Shown one piece after another: positions 12,060 through 21,280 of a stretch of DNA of 64,000 nt (the stretch's first letter is position 1; each line of letters begins with the position of its first letter). Below the pieces are notes generated by a model. The model was not told the origin of the DNA. It worked only from the letters and a program-made list of their open reading frames with translations, and ran no database searches. This DNA comes from Methanococcus voltae PS (GTDB lineage Archaea; AGJL01; Methanococci; Methanococcales; Methanococcaceae). The DNA is taken from positions 62,001-126,000 of the forward strand of contig NZ_JANUCQ010000003.1 of NCBI RefSeq assembly GCF_024807035.1, in the 5' to 3' direction. Both the position numbers and the translations under genes were made by a program.

Positions 12060-12362
12060 ATGAAGTTATTGAGTATTTTCGAATATATTTTAGTTATGAT
12101 AAAAGCAATAGCAGAGGCTTGGGTAGATGTATTTAAAAGATGTACAAATAACCAGATAAACCCCGAAATAATGGATATCCAAACTGAAATAAACAGCTTA
12201 TACGGCCAGGTTTTATTAGCTTGTAGTATCACCATAACTCCCGGTACTTTAACTATTGATTTAGACCATGATTCAAAAACTTTAAAAGTAGCTTCAATAA
12301 GCCCTAGGAAAAAAGACGAAATAATACCTTTTGAAAAATATATTAAAAATATATTCGACTAA
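12060..12362 (+). CDS. MnhE-like membrane subunit, probably EhbA of energy-converting hydrogenase B
   Basis: A 100-residue membrane protein of the MnhE/MrpE (Na+/H+ antiporter subunit E) family. It has one amphipathic-to-hydrophobic N-terminal segment, then the family core ACSITITPGTLTIDLD, then a soluble tail with a basic kink. In methanogens this family supplies EhbA of energy-converting hydrogenase B, whose genes are scattered in Methanococcus. That explains a lone copy here, although assignment to Ehb rather than a cation antiporter is inference. The ATG at 12060 is chosen because GGTGTTATA precedes it. No other ehb gene is in the window. Confidence 0.7.
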   Translation: MKLLSIFEYILVMIKAIAEAWVDVFKRCTNNQINPEIMDIQTEINSLYGQVLLACSITITPGTLTIDLDHDSKTLKVASISPRKKDEIIPFEKYIKNIFD

Positions 12363-12435
12363 ATTTAAAATAATATATATTCGATTATAATTTAACATTT
12401 TTTATTTTTATTGTTTTTTATTTTTATAGTTATTT

Positions 12436-12825
12436 TTATTGAACAAACCAATTTGGGAATTCATATAGTTTATAACCACCCAAAGGTCCAGGCTTTGTAG
12501 TTATTCCAAATCCTAGTTTTCTCAAGTCGTTTATTCTATTATGTACAGCAACTCGGCTATCTCTTTCAATATAGTTTTTTAAGTACTCTCCAGAAATGTA
12601 TTGCGAATTTTTGGATAAAATACCTTTAGTTCTCAATATTTCAATAATTTCAGTGCTTGATAATCCTTTTTCAGACATTTCTTCACAAAAGTCATTAATA
12701 TCTAAAAAAACACAAAGGATTTTAAAATGACCCAAATCTAGTTTTAAATTAATTTCAAAAGCTTTTTCTAGAAAAGTCCAAAATTCAAGCTCTCTTTTTT
12801 TATGTATCTCTAATTTATTCAACAT
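12436..12825 (-). CDS. Small winged-helix-like regulator
   Basis: A 129-residue protein that looks like a transcriptional regulator. The N-terminal half is helical (MSEKGLSSTEIIEILRTKGI), and the C-terminal half has a recognition-helix-like stretch (VAVHNRINDLRKLGFG) followed by a wing with KPGPLGGYKLYEFP. I do not recognise the family with confidence. It starts at an ATG preceded by GGTGTTGTTTA. A perfect palindrome lies 42 bases upstream, in the position of a promoter-overlapping operator, which suggests autoregulation. It sits alone between convergent and same-strand genes, and its target genes are unknown. Confidence 0.6.
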   Translation of the reverse strand: MLNKLEIHKKRELEFWTFLEKAFEINLKLDLGHFKILCVFLDINDFCEEMSEKGLSSTEIIEILRTKGILSKNSQYISGEYLKNYIERDSRVAVHNRINDLRKLGFGITTKPGPLGGYKLYEFPNWFVQ

Positions 12826-12866
12826 TAAACAACACCAAAAGTTATACAGTCAATATACCTTACACT

Positions 12867-12884
12867 TGGCCATAAGTATGGCCA
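12867..12884. promoter_or_regulatory. Candidate operator, perfect palindrome
   Basis: The sequence TGGCCATA-AG-TATGGCCA is a perfect 8-base inverted repeat with a 2-base spacer. It is unusually GC-rich for this AT-rich intergenic DNA, which makes chance formation less likely. It is 42 bases before the start codon of the small HTH gene and next to TATATTG-like promoter sequence on the reverse strand. It is a good candidate autoregulatory operator. Confidence 0.6.
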
Positions 12885-13112
12885 TATTTGAATAAAAATA
12901 TAATTAATAAGTAAATTAAGTATTAATGGCTATTTATAAGTATTGTCAAAAATTATTAAATACGATTTAACTTATCTTTAATTAAAAATTAAAAGAAGAA
13001 TTTAGTTTTTTTAATAGTCAATTTAATAGTAAATAACTAATATTATTTTAAAATATATTATATTGCAATACGGTATGTTACAAGTTATAACCCATTTTGA
13101 GATAAAGAAACC

Positions 13113-13754
13113 TTATTTTCGAACTGAAACCTTATGGCTTAATTTACGAGCTACGGCAATTTCACCTATTTTTATTAAACCTGTGAAAAATTTCTCTAAA
13201 CCACCACATGCCCAAATAGCTTGCCCGAATGTAGATTCTTTAATTCGTGATTCATATTCTTTACCAGTTATTCTTTCCCCAGTTATTTGTTTTGTTACAA
13301 TTGCTGCCGAATCCATTAATTCATCCCATGAGATACCCTTTAATTCTGCATTTAGGGATTTAAATATATTATATACTGGTATATCATACATTTTTGCTAA
13401 TGTTTTAGTTATGTCACAATTTCTAACCAAACCAACTAATGTGCCATCATCTGCTAAAACAGGTATGCTAACAACTTTATGTTTTACGATTTTTAAAACT
13501 GCATTTTTTGCAGGTTCTTCCTTGTTTAAAACAATTATAGTATCCAATTTATGCATAACATCTTTTATAGGTATTTTTTTATCATCCACGACCAATAAAT
13601 CAATTGAATTTACCCAACCTACTAATTTATCCGTTCTATCAATTATCGGCGTACTAAATTTTTTACGATTGTGCATAATTTTTGAAACTATTTCTACAGT
13701 ATCCTCAGGATATACTCTTATAAATTTTGTGTCCATTAATGCTTTTACTTTCAT
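13113..13754 (-). CDS. CBS-domain protein at the end of the Eha operon
   Basis: A 213-residue protein with two CBS domains (about residues 1-55 and 62-120) followed by a domain of about 90 residues ending KIGEIAVARKLSHKVSVRK. CBS pairs usually bind adenosine nucleotides or SAM and act as sensors. The C-terminal part holds ITGERITGKEYESRI, which I do not recognise. GGAGGCGTAAA precedes the start. It follows the last polyferredoxin gene on the same strand after 281 bases, so co-transcription with the Eha genes is possible but not certain. It could report cell energy state to the hydrogenase, which is speculation. Confidence 0.65.
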   Translation of the reverse strand: MKVKALMDTKFIRVYPEDTVEIVSKIMHNRKKFSTPIIDRTDKLVGWVNSIDLLVVDDKKIPIKDVMHKLDTIIVLNKEEPAKNAVLKIVKHKVVSIPVLADDGTLVGLVRNCDITKTLAKMYDIPVYNIFKSLNAELKGISWDELMDSAAIVTKQITGERITGKEYESRIKESTFGQAIWACGGLEKFFTGLIKIGEIAVARKLSHKVSVRK

Positions 13755-14035
13755 TTTACGCCTCCAATATAGAAAATAAAATTAATTTGTAAACCAATTA
13801 ATAATTAATCGATTAAGATGTTTTAATTATGAGCAATAATCAGTATCATAATTATTTTATTAAGATGTTTTAAATATATAGTATTATGAAATGCAATTAT
13901 AAATATATTTGTAAATTATAAGTTATAATTTATTTGGTTTAATATTTTCAATAATGTAATAATGGATAAATAAAAATTATATTTTAAAAAAACTTTAGAT
14001 TGTAGGATAATTAAATTATAATTAAATTTTTAGTA

Positions 14036-14797
14036 TTATTTATTAACTATTTTAGATATTGCAGATACTGGGCAATTTTTTTCACAAATACTGCAATGTA
14101 CACAGGTTTTTTCATCAATTTCAATTTTTCCGTTGTAAGATATTGCAGATACTGGACATAAATCGTAGCAAACCATACAATCGATACATTTATCATTATC
14201 TACTAAAAATTCGTCTTCAAAGTTAATATCACTTATTTCATAATCCACAGTTATTGCATTGACAGGACATACTTTCTCACAGGCCGTACAACCCATACAT
14301 AAATCCTCATTTACGTCTATGGATACTTTTCTTTCGACATTGATGGCTTTAGGCGCACAAAAACGCTCACAGATTGCGCATTTGATACATTTATCCATGT
14401 CTAGATTATGCTTTACCAATTTTAGTTTACGATGTTCTACAGGCATTTCTTCAATGTTATAAATAACGTTTTCCTTATCATCATCTAAAAATGCTTCCCC
14501 CATTAAAACCTCTATTGCCCCTACAGGGCAGGTTTTCGCACAAATTTCACATTTGATACACTTTTCAGAGATTATTTTTGCAGAATTTTTTAAATTTGGT
14601 TTTTCAATTGCATTGACAGGACAGGCTTCTAAGCATAATTCACAGTGTACACATTTTTTAGGTTGGATATATAGGTTTTTTTGCAAAGGAATTTTTAAAC
14701 CATCTGTTAATTGACCCTTAATTTCCTCTTTAGTGTACTTTAAATCTTTAGAAATTACATCCACTAATTCATCAACAGGTTTTTTAATTTTTATCAT
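14036..14797 (-). CDS. Polyferredoxin with six [4Fe-4S] motifs
   Basis: A 253-residue iron-sulfur protein with six CxxCxxCxxxC motifs: CVHCELCLEACP, CIKCEICAKTCP, CIKCAICERFCAP, CMGCTACEKVCP, CIDCMVCYDLCP and CVHCSICEKNCP. An N-terminal region of about 45 residues has no clusters. Eha of Methanothermobacter includes a six-cluster polyferredoxin called EhaP, which this may match, but letters were not assigned because position in the operon differs. It should carry electrons to or from the hydrogenase module. The third motif ends CAPKA rather than CPxxA, a small deviation. GGTGAATAT precedes the start. Confidence 0.85.
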   Translation of the reverse strand: MIKIKKPVDELVDVISKDLKYTKEEIKGQLTDGLKIPLQKNLYIQPKKCVHCELCLEACPVNAIEKPNLKNSAKIISEKCIKCEICAKTCPVGAIEVLMGEAFLDDDKENVIYNIEEMPVEHRKLKLVKHNLDMDKCIKCAICERFCAPKAINVERKVSIDVNEDLCMGCTACEKVCPVNAITVDYEISDINFEDEFLVDNDKCIDCMVCYDLCPVSAISYNGKIEIDEKTCVHCSICEKNCPVSAISKIVNK

Positions 14798-14957
14798 ATA
14801 TTCACCTAAGGATAATAATATAGTACACCCAACAACTTATAAATAACTTATACGAACAAATATAAACCCCAATTTAAAAGTTAGAGGCATTTAATAATAA
14901 TTATTAGTATATGCTCATAAATTTGCTATTTAATTCATTAATTAAATTAACAAATCA

Positions 14958-15440
14958 TTATTCGTAAGTAATTGCACTTGCAGGGCATATTTGACCACAA
15001 TGTCCACATAAAACACATTTTTCAGTGAATAACATCTTATTTTGACCTTTATCGATATCTATTGCATCGAAAGGACAATTTTTCAGACATATATTGCACA
15101 TTATACATTTTTTTGTATCATAATTCAATATCTTATGCTTTTCGTGGCTTTTTTTAATTTTAAGCTCATTATTTTTAATTTTAAGCTTTATTTGTGTAAG
15201 AGATATCGCATCAACGGGGCATTCGGATATGCAAGTCCCACAATGTACACATTTTTCATTTATTACGGAATTTTCTGGAAAATTTAAATCTATGGCATCA
15301 ACAGGACATACTTCAACGCATCTATTACAAAATACACATTTTTCACTGTTTATATTGATATAACTCTTAATATATTGATTACTTAAGTTTAAATCAACAT
15401 TTAAATCTCCAAAATATTTTTTTAAAATTTCTGATGACAT
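14958..15440 (-). CDS. Polyferredoxin with four [4Fe-4S] motifs
   Basis: A 160-residue protein with two pairs of ferredoxin motifs: CVFCNRCVEVCP and CVHCGTCISECP, then CIMCNICLKNCP and CVLCGHCGQICP. The pairs are joined by a Lys-rich linker (about residues 85-105), so it resembles two fused 2[4Fe-4S] ferredoxins. It lies between two other polyferredoxin genes on the same strand, 30 bases from the eight-cluster gene, and is part of the Eha unit. GGTGTTACT precedes the start. Its exact position in the electron path is unknown. Confidence 0.85.
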   Translation of the reverse strand: MSSEILKKYFGDLNVDLNLSNQYIKSYININSEKCVFCNRCVEVCPVDAIDLNFPENSVINEKCVHCGTCISECPVDAISLTQIKLKIKNNELKIKKSHEKHKILNYDTKKCIMCNICLKNCPFDAIDIDKGQNKMLFTEKCVLCGHCGQICPASAITYE

Positions 15441-15470
15441 AGTAACACCAATTGCAATTTATGAAATATA

Positions 15471-16733
15471 TTATAAGTTTAATTCTTTTTTACCTTTTTC
15501 AAGAATTTCATCCTTTGCAATAACGTAATTTTTAGCATAATCTTCCAAATCTTTTTCAATTAATAGTTGGAAATTATTTCTAACAGAGCGATATTTACTT
15601 AATTTTTCAGATTCTAACGTTTCTGGGAAATCTATTGCATCTACAGGACATTCTCTGTGACACAAACCGCACCTTACGCAATAATATGGGTTTATATACG
15701 GCATATTAGTTTCTAAAGATATAGATATGGCATTTTCAACGTTACAAGCTTTACTGCAGATTCTACAGCCTATACATTTGTCTTCATTTACAATATAACA
15801 GTTTTCTGTATTCAATGTCTTTTTTACCACAGTTCCAGTTCTAATTGCAGTAGTGGGACATACTTCTATACATAATCCACATTTTACACAGTCTAAAACT
15901 TCCAATGAATCCAAATCTATTTTTCCAGGACATACATCAGTACAATTATTACATTTGATACAAAGACTTGGTACAATCCGTGGAATTTCAGCTATTGAAT
16001 CAGGCTTATATTCTTCAGCTACGATAATATGTTTAATATCGTTAATAACTCCATTATCAGTTGATACGTTGTTTTCTTCGTTATTTTCTACATTATCGTT
16101 ATCATTTGTATTATTTTTAAAAGTTTCGTATTTTATTTTTTTACTTTTCTTTAAAAACTTTAAATTTTGAGCCCTATTTATTTTTTCAGACAAATCATAC
16201 TCATTATAAACCTTTATTGCGCCTTCTACGGGACAAACAGTTGCACAACGATTACAACCTACACAATCATTAGTTTTTATCCTATAGACGTTATTATCAT
16301 AAGTTATTGCATTAACAGGACAAGTTCTCTTACAACTATCACATTTTACACATAATTCATCGTCGATTACGTAATTATTTATTTTTGGCACAGTCCAATT
16401 ATATTCTTTAGCTTCTTTTCGTAAAGTACCTTGCTCTAAAACTCCTGTTGGACAAGTTTCTACACAATTACCACAAGATATGCAAGAACCTGGGAAAAAA
16501 ACCGGTAAAACTTTACCATATTCTTCAGAATACCTCATTTCAATGGCTTCGGATGGACAGGATTGATAACAACCATTGCAACTTATACAATTGTCTGGCT
16601 GATCAATGATTACCGGAATTTTTCGGTATCTTTTTGGTGGTACGTACGCTTCTTTCTCTGTTTTTGCATTTGCAAATCTTTTTAACCATTTTTTCCTTAC
16701 AAATTCGTAAAGATACCAGATTGAAGATGACAT
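15471..16733 (-). CDS. Polyferredoxin with eight [4Fe-4S] motifs
   Basis: A protein of about 420 residues with eight Cys motifs: CISCNGCYQSCP, CISCGNCVETCP, CVKCDSCKRTCP, CVGCNRCATVCP, CIKCNNCTDVCP, CVKCGLCIEVCP, CIGCRICSKACN and CVRCGLCHRECP. An acidic, Asn-rich linker (about residues 190-245) separates the first four from the last four. The seventh motif has CN rather than CP. I start it at the ATG at 16733, preceded by AGGGAATCGTATT; the upstream GTG is not a likely start. It immediately follows the hydrogenase large-subunit gene, the place where methanogen eha operons carry polyferredoxins. It probably wires the hydrogenase to its soluble partner. Confidence 0.85.
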   Translation of the reverse strand: MSSSIWYLYEFVRKKWLKRFANAKTEKEAYVPPKRYRKIPVIIDQPDNCISCNGCYQSCPSEAIEMRYSEEYGKVLPVFFPGSCISCGNCVETCPTGVLEQGTLRKEAKEYNWTVPKINNYVIDDELCVKCDSCKRTCPVNAITYDNNVYRIKTNDCVGCNRCATVCPVEGAIKVYNEYDLSEKINRAQNLKFLKKSKKIKYETFKNNTNDNDNVENNEENNVSTDNGVINDIKHIIVAEEYKPDSIAEIPRIVPSLCIKCNNCTDVCPGKIDLDSLEVLDCVKCGLCIEVCPTTAIRTGTVVKKTLNTENCYIVNEDKCIGCRICSKACNVENAISISLETNMPYINPYYCVRCGLCHRECPVDAIDFPETLESEKLSKYRSVRNNFQLLIEKDLEDYAKNYVIAKDEILEKGKKELNL

Positions 16734-16901
16734 AATACGATTCCCTAACACTTTTATAAATATATGATGATTAGATGATTATATGATGAATAATAATTAA
16801 ATTATAGTTTAATAGTAATTTAATGAATTAAACACTTTATTAATTAAATAGTAGATAAAATTTGCATAATTGGTATTTTAAGTATTTTAGTATATTTTAT
16901 A

Positions 16902-18032
16902 TTAAAAGTCTTTATAATTGGTAGTTTTACCCGTTATTACGTCTTTTAATACTATTGTTCTTTCAGTACATGATACACACGGGTCTATTGATGTATAAGT
17001 AGCTACAGCGTCAGGAACTGTTGGGCATGTTTTTAACATGTATTTGTAAGCCTCTAGATTCATTACCGTAGGTGTTCTAATAATTATTCTTTTAATTATT
17101 CCACCTTCGGTAATTGCTATTTTATAATAAACTTCACCCCTATGGGCTTCGTTTCTATATTCTCCTTCTGCTGCATGGATAATAGCTTTATTACGTACAG
17201 GTCCCGAACATTCTTGATACATAGTCAATGCTTGCCTTATTAAATCAATACTGACCAATACTTCCTCGTGTCGTACCATCATCCTAGCAAAATTATCTCC
17301 TTCACTTCTCCAGCACGGTTTAAACTTATACTGTTTATAAAGGTCAGACCTAAGTCTCCAGTCACTTTCGGGAATTCCAGAAGCCCTTGCAACAGGTCCT
17401 GCAGCTCTTGTCTTCATTAATTCCTTGTACCCTAGCTTTCCAATGTCCTTGCTCCTCAAATTTATCATGGGTCCAGACCTAAATACTTCAATGATATTCT
17501 GAATATCATCCTCAAATTTATCAAGTTCTTTAAGTATTTGGTCTATTATTTCCTTTTTTAAATCTAAACGAACCCCACCTACAACGTTATAACCCATGTT
17601 AACCCGATTACCGGTTATTAGCTCTAAAAGGTTCATTACAATTTCCCTTGCATTTAACATCCACATTGCAAGAGTTTCATGCTCTATGGTTAAATTATAA
17701 ACTGCTGCAGCGATTAAATGGCTGTGAATTCTTTCTAATTCAGTTGTTACAACTCTTAAATGTCCTGCTTTTTCGGGTGTTTCAATATTGCACATGTGTT
17801 CAATACATTCTGCGAATGTTTGAGTGTGAATATAGGAGCATATCCCACAAACTCGTTCAGATAGGTGTATGCCTTTCATATAACTTTTTCCTTCCATTAT
17901 ACGCTCTATTCCTCGATGCACATACCCCATATCTATTTCAGCACCCTTTACATTTTCTCCCTCTACTAAAAGCTTTATTCTTAGAGGTTCTTTTAAAATC
18001 GGATGTACTGGTCCAATTGGTATTACGTTCAT
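16902..18032 (-). CDS. ehaO: Energy-converting hydrogenase A, catalytic large subunit EhaO
   Basis: The [NiFe]-hydrogenase large subunit of Eha, 376 residues. Nickel ligands are present in the two classic pairs: RVCGIC (C62, C65) and DPCVSC (C352, C355). The N-terminus [15 protein letters not shown] is typical of the group 4 large subunit. About 20 residues follow the last Cys pair, so the tail is not obviously a long maturation peptide. Eha couples an ion gradient to H2-dependent ferredoxin reduction and replenishes the methanogenic pathway. GGAGATACT precedes the start; the stop is 168 bases from the next gene. Confidence 0.93.
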   Translation of the reverse strand: MNVIPIGPVHPILKEPLRIKLLVEGENVKGAEIDMGYVHRGIERIMEGKSYMKGIHLSERVCGICSYIHTQTFAECIEHMCNIETPEKAGHLRVVTTELERIHSHLIAAAVYNLTIEHETLAMWMLNAREIVMNLLELITGNRVNMGYNVVGGVRLDLKKEIIDQILKELDKFEDDIQNIIEVFRSGPMINLRSKDIGKLGYKELMKTRAAGPVARASGIPESDWRLRSDLYKQYKFKPCWRSEGDNFARMMVRHEEVLVSIDLIRQALTMYQECSGPVRNKAIIHAAEGEYRNEAHRGEVYYKIAITEGGIIKRIIIRTPTVMNLEAYKYMLKTCPTVPDAVATYTSIDPCVSCTERTIVLKDVITGKTTNYKDF

Positions 18033-18178
18033 AGTATCTCCATTTAATTAAAATTGGTTATAATATATCGTTGAGTATTTCGATATTTAAGTTATAATTA
18101 GTATAATTATAATAATCTATAATAACTGAGATATTTAAAAAAACTGCAAAATATTGTTTTTTTATTATTTATTAGTTA

Positions 18179-18679
18179 TTATTTATTAGTTTCTTGATTA
18201 TCTTGATTGTTATTTTCTTGATTATTTTTATTTTTTAATTCCATTTCCTTCAACATTTTTTCTTTCATTGCCAATGCTTCAGGAGCAATTGAAACAATCG
18301 CTTCGATTATCTCAGAAGGTCTTGGAGGGCATCCTGGCAATTTAGCATCTACGGGGATTATTTTATCCACTGGCCCATAAACATGACCTTCCTTAAATAT
18401 ACCGCAACTTAATGCGCATGCACCTACTGCAACTACTACTTTTGGCTCAGGTGTTTTTTCAAATATTTCTTTTAATCTTTCTTTCCAGGGTAAGACTACA
18501 GGTCCGGTTACTACCAAAACGTCAGCTTCACGAGGGTTATTGTGTACATAAATACCGTATTGTTCGATATCATATCTTGGCGCTAAAGTGGATACTACTT
18601 CTATATCGCAACCGTTGCAACCTCCTGTATTTACGATACAGACGTTTATAGACCGTTTTCTTGCAAAATCTTTAATCAT
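18179..18679 (-). CDS. ehaN: Energy-converting hydrogenase A, small subunit EhaN
   Basis: A 166-residue NuoB-like small subunit that would hold the proximal [4Fe-4S] cluster beside the nickel subunit. The four expected Cys ligands are present: NTGGCNGCD (C21, C24), VGACALSCG (C88) and PGCPPRP (C117). The C-terminus from about residue 145 is an Asn/Gln/Lys-rich tail that looks disordered and is likely specific to the lineage. GTGGTAAT precedes the start. It precedes ehaO and follows ehaM on the same strand. Confidence 0.92.
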   Translation of the reverse strand: MIKDFARKRSINVCIVNTGGCNGCDIEVVSTLAPRYDIEQYGIYVHNNPREADVLVVTGPVVLPWKERLKEIFEKTPEPKVVVAVGACALSCGIFKEGHVYGPVDKIIPVDAKLPGCPPRPSEIIEAIVSIAPEALAMKEKMLKEMELKNKNNQENNNQDNQETNK

Positions 18680-18869
18680 ATTACCACTTGTAATATTAAT
18701 AAATTATTATAACTTGATATAAATTAATATAAATTATATACATGATATAAATTAAATATACATTATTTAATCTGTTATTTTAACAAAATAAGTATATTTT
18801 AACCATAAATATTTTTAATTTTCCCAATTTTATCTTTATTATTAATTTAATTATTTTATTAATAATAAA

Positions 18870-19283
18870 TTATTCTTTCATTAATGCTATAGTCAATTTA
18901 CGCCCTTTATCGAGTGCTTTTTCATAATCAATCTTATTGATTAAAGTATCTTCCACAACTTTTTTTCTAATTAAGTCTGCGTCACTTTTAGAAATTATTC
19001 CTAAAAAATCAGATAGCCAGCATAAACCTAAATCAATATCAACTTTTCTACCCAAACAACCCATTTTTGCTTGTTCGATATAAGCATGAATCTCGTATAA
19101 TGAAATACCATCATAATGACTTGCAAATATCCCAACAACTTCATCAATTGGTAATTTCAGCGCTCTTGCAATCGGCATAATTGCATCTTCCATTATATAC
19201 CGATTATCCTTTATTATATTGTATTTTTGTGCTAAACTGTCCTTATCATAATTTTTATCAACATAATTGTCTTCTTCAGCCAT
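18870..19283 (-). CDS. ehaM: Energy-converting hydrogenase A subunit EhaM (DUF1959)
   Basis: A 137-residue soluble protein of the DUF1959 type, found in eha operons. The conserved stretch [21 protein letters not shown] and the following helical part [14 protein letters not shown]-like region support this. There is no membrane segment. Its role in the complex is not established. The N-terminus is acidic and Asp/Asn-rich. GGTGAAATC precedes the start. It lies between ehaL and the catalytic subunit genes, as in other methanogens; the letter is assigned by order and size. Confidence 0.8.
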   Translation of the reverse strand: MAEEDNYVDKNYDKDSLAQKYNIIKDNRYIMEDAIMPIARALKLPIDEVVGIFASHYDGISLYEIHAYIEQAKMGCLGRKVDIDLGLCWLSDFLGIISKSDADLIRKKVVEDTLINKIDYEKALDKGRKLTIALMKE

Positions 19284-19358
19284 GATTTCACCATAATTAT
19301 AGATTGGTTAAAATCAATGATTAAAATAACCAATTGATATAACCAATTATCATATTAA

Positions 19359-19652
19359 TTATACAATCAATGTTAAGAAATACGCTAGCAAAGTGATTAA
19401 AATACCAGTATAAAACTCTTTTGAGCCATAACCTGCCCGCATACCTAATGGAAATGAAAGAAATGCTATTGATAACGGTATGTATATGTTAAACAATATA
19501 GCGCCTATTAAAGCCATTGATAAAGCTAATTTATCAAGTTTCTTTTCAGAATATGGACTACTGTATTTTTTGTAACTGTATGATAATCCAAAGGAAGAAC
19601 CAATTATAAATGCTATTACACAGTATAGTAAATAATAAGGTACTGTAACCAT
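19359..19652 (-). CDS. ehaL: Energy-converting hydrogenase A membrane subunit EhaL
   Basis: A 97-residue hydrophobic protein with about three membrane segments and a basic loop (SYKKYSSPYSEKKLDK). The letter is assigned from its position between ehaK and ehaM. Its ribosome binding site GGGTGATTAA contains the TGA stop codon of ehaK, so the two genes are probably translationally coupled. Function within the complex is unknown beyond being part of the membrane arm. Confidence 0.8.
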   Translation of the reverse strand: MVTVPYYLLYCVIAFIIGSSFGLSYSYKKYSSPYSEKKLDKLALSMALIGAILFNIYIPLSIAFLSFPLGMRAGYGSKEFYTGILITLLAYFLTLIV

Positions 19653-19656
19653 TTAA

Positions 19657-19896
19657 TCACCCTAATAACGTAAAACCTGCGTATATAAATGCTAAAAATA
19701 CCAAAAACATTAATAAATGTTCCAAATTTTCTAATTTATGGGCTATTTTTAATTTAGGTATTATTAATGCAATTAGTGCTAAAGCCGTAAATATAGCCAA
19801 TGCCCAGGTTACGTCAATTTGTATAGTATTCACAGATAGTACCATTAAAAATACTACTATAGATGCTAATCCAATCATATGGCCGTATTTTTTCAT
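19657..19896 (-). CDS. ehaK: Energy-converting hydrogenase A membrane subunit EhaK
   Basis: A 79-residue membrane protein, with hydrophobic stretches at about 8-25, 30-48 and 58-77. It belongs to the small membrane proteins of the Eha arm. The stop overlaps the ehaL binding site, as noted for ehaL. GGTGTTATT precedes the start, and it is separated from ehaJ by about 125 bases, which may hold an internal promoter. The letter is assigned by position and size. Confidence 0.8.
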   Translation of the reverse strand: MKKYGHMIGLASIVVFLMVLSVNTIQIDVTWALAIFTALALIALIIPKLKIAHKLENLEHLLMFLVFLAFIYAGFTLLG

Positions 19897-20020
19897 AATA
19901 ACACCGGGTTATTTTTTTATATAATATTAGTCGGTCTTTAATTGTATATTTGGTAAATTATTAAATTTAAATATATTATACAATTTAATAATTCATTAAG
20001 TTAGTAAGTTAGTAATTTTA

Positions 20021-20896
20021 TTAATGAATTAATCTATATGCTAAATCAATTAATGTAAGCGAAGCAATTGATATTTGAATCATTACTGAATGGTGTGGCG
20101 TTAATAGTGGCGATAATGCACATATAAATGAAACTATGAAAGTTAATCCTACCATACTCAACAAGGCTACAGCAGGATTTAAAACCAAAGGTCCTAAGAA
20201 TAAGGCCATAAACAACCATAATAGTACAAACCAAGCTAATGCGTCACCTATCATGATTATACCATGCAATAATCCGTAATGTTCCGTCATATAACCGCTT
20301 ACGATATCTTTACCTTTTACAATGCCAAAAGGGCTGAAAGGAGCTTTTGAAACCACTAAAACAAACAATGCGAATGCACAAAGTGGCAATTGGAAAATTA
20401 AAGGGCCATTTATAACTTGATAATTGATAATATCTCCAATCATTAACGTGTTTGTAACTATGTAGATTATACCAACCGCTGCGAAAAGGGGTACTTCTGC
20501 TGCTGCTGAGAAAACACTTCTCACACCACCCATTTTTCCGTAAGGGGAACCACTGCTTAATCCACATCCATGTTCAACGATTTTTTGAAGGATATATAGT
20601 CCAATCATAATCAGGAGGGAAGATTGGAATATTACGGCGATAGATAGGGCACTCATCCATACCATCATATCCATAAGCGCTACAAAAACATACAACGGAT
20701 TACCTGCAGTTGAAGGAAATGTAATTTCCTTGAAGTAAAATTTAGTTGTTTGTATCAAATACTGGATTATTGGAGGTCCCGGTCTTCCTTGTATACGAGC
20801 TATTACTTTACGATGGAATCCAAGTAGAGTACCACCTATTAAAAAAGCATATAGCGTATATGCCAAAGAATTTACCATATAACCGATAGTTTCCAT
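20021..20896 (-). CDS. ehaJ: Energy-converting hydrogenase A membrane subunit EhaJ (NuoH-like)
   Basis: A protein of about 291 residues with at least seven membrane helices, resembling NuoH/HyfC, the conserved membrane anchor of group 4 hydrogenases and complex I. Supporting stretches are GFHRKVIARIQGRPGPPI early, the HGCGLSSGSPYGKMGGVRSV middle loop, and a charged EHYGLLHG segment. Subunits of this type contact the soluble module and take part in ion translocation. The ATG at 20896 is correct, as GGTGGTAATT sits before it. It begins two bases after the ehaI stop, TAA, so the pair is coupled. Confidence 0.9.
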   Translation of the reverse strand: METIGYMVNSLAYTLYAFLIGGTLLGFHRKVIARIQGRPGPPIIQYLIQTTKFYFKEITFPSTAGNPLYVFVALMDMMVWMSALSIAVIFQSSLLIMIGLYILQKIVEHGCGLSSGSPYGKMGGVRSVFSAAAEVPLFAAVGIIYIVTNTLMIGDIINYQVINGPLIFQLPLCAFALFVLVVSKAPFSPFGIVKGKDIVSGYMTEHYGLLHGIIMIGDALAWFVLLWLFMALFLGPLVLNPAVALLSMVGLTFIVSFICALSPLLTPHHSVMIQISIASLTLIDLAYRLIH

Positions 20897-20898
20897 AA

Positions 20899-21111
20899 TT
20901 ACCACCCTCTAAATGGAATTTTGCCCATTTCTTTCCGCTTAGTACTTGGGTTTAATAAAATTCCTATTCCATATATTAAAAATGGTGTAGATACCGCCAT
21001 TCCTAAATAAGAAAACAAATCGCCCAAATTTGCCAAATAAATATATAAATAGCCTACAATTCCGATTATAAGAGCAATTATACCACTTTTGAATTCTGGA
21101 GTCAATTTCAC
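20899..21111 (-). CDS. ehaI: Energy-converting hydrogenase A membrane subunit EhaI
   Basis: A 70-residue membrane protein with two hydrophobic segments (about 10-28 and 32-52) and a basic C-terminal tail (KRKEMGKIPFRGW). The start is a GTG, preceded by GGTGAAAAT; no ATG gives a better fit. The stop TAA is directly followed by the ehaJ start. The letter is assigned by order. Confidence 0.8.
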   Translation of the reverse strand: MKLTPEFKSGIIALIIGIVGYLYIYLANLGDLFSYLGMAVSTPFLIYGIGILLNPSTKRKEMGKIPFRGW

Positions 21112-21280
21112 ATTTTCACCAAAATGATGAGTACTTGTAATTTATTTGTTTATTTGTTTATTTGTAATAATTAATTTATAAATTTTTAATATTGTAAGTA
21201 GTTATTATTTAAAGTCAATATTGAATTATAGTGATTAATTCGATAGATTATGAAGTATATAATTTATTTAATTTATTTAA

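Noticed and set aside
11963-12235. A reverse-strand open frame with hydrophobic stretches
   Set aside because: It is antisense to the MnhE-like gene, which has a family match and a GGTG binding site; hydrophobicity follows from AT-rich antisense.
13063-13779. A long forward-strand open frame over the CBS-domain gene
   Set aside because: It is antisense to a clear two-CBS protein with a good GGAGG site, has no recognisable domain and no ribosome binding site.
20046-20567. Two shorter reverse frames inside ehaJ
   Set aside because: They lie in an alternative frame of the NuoH-like gene, have no binding site and look unlike any family.
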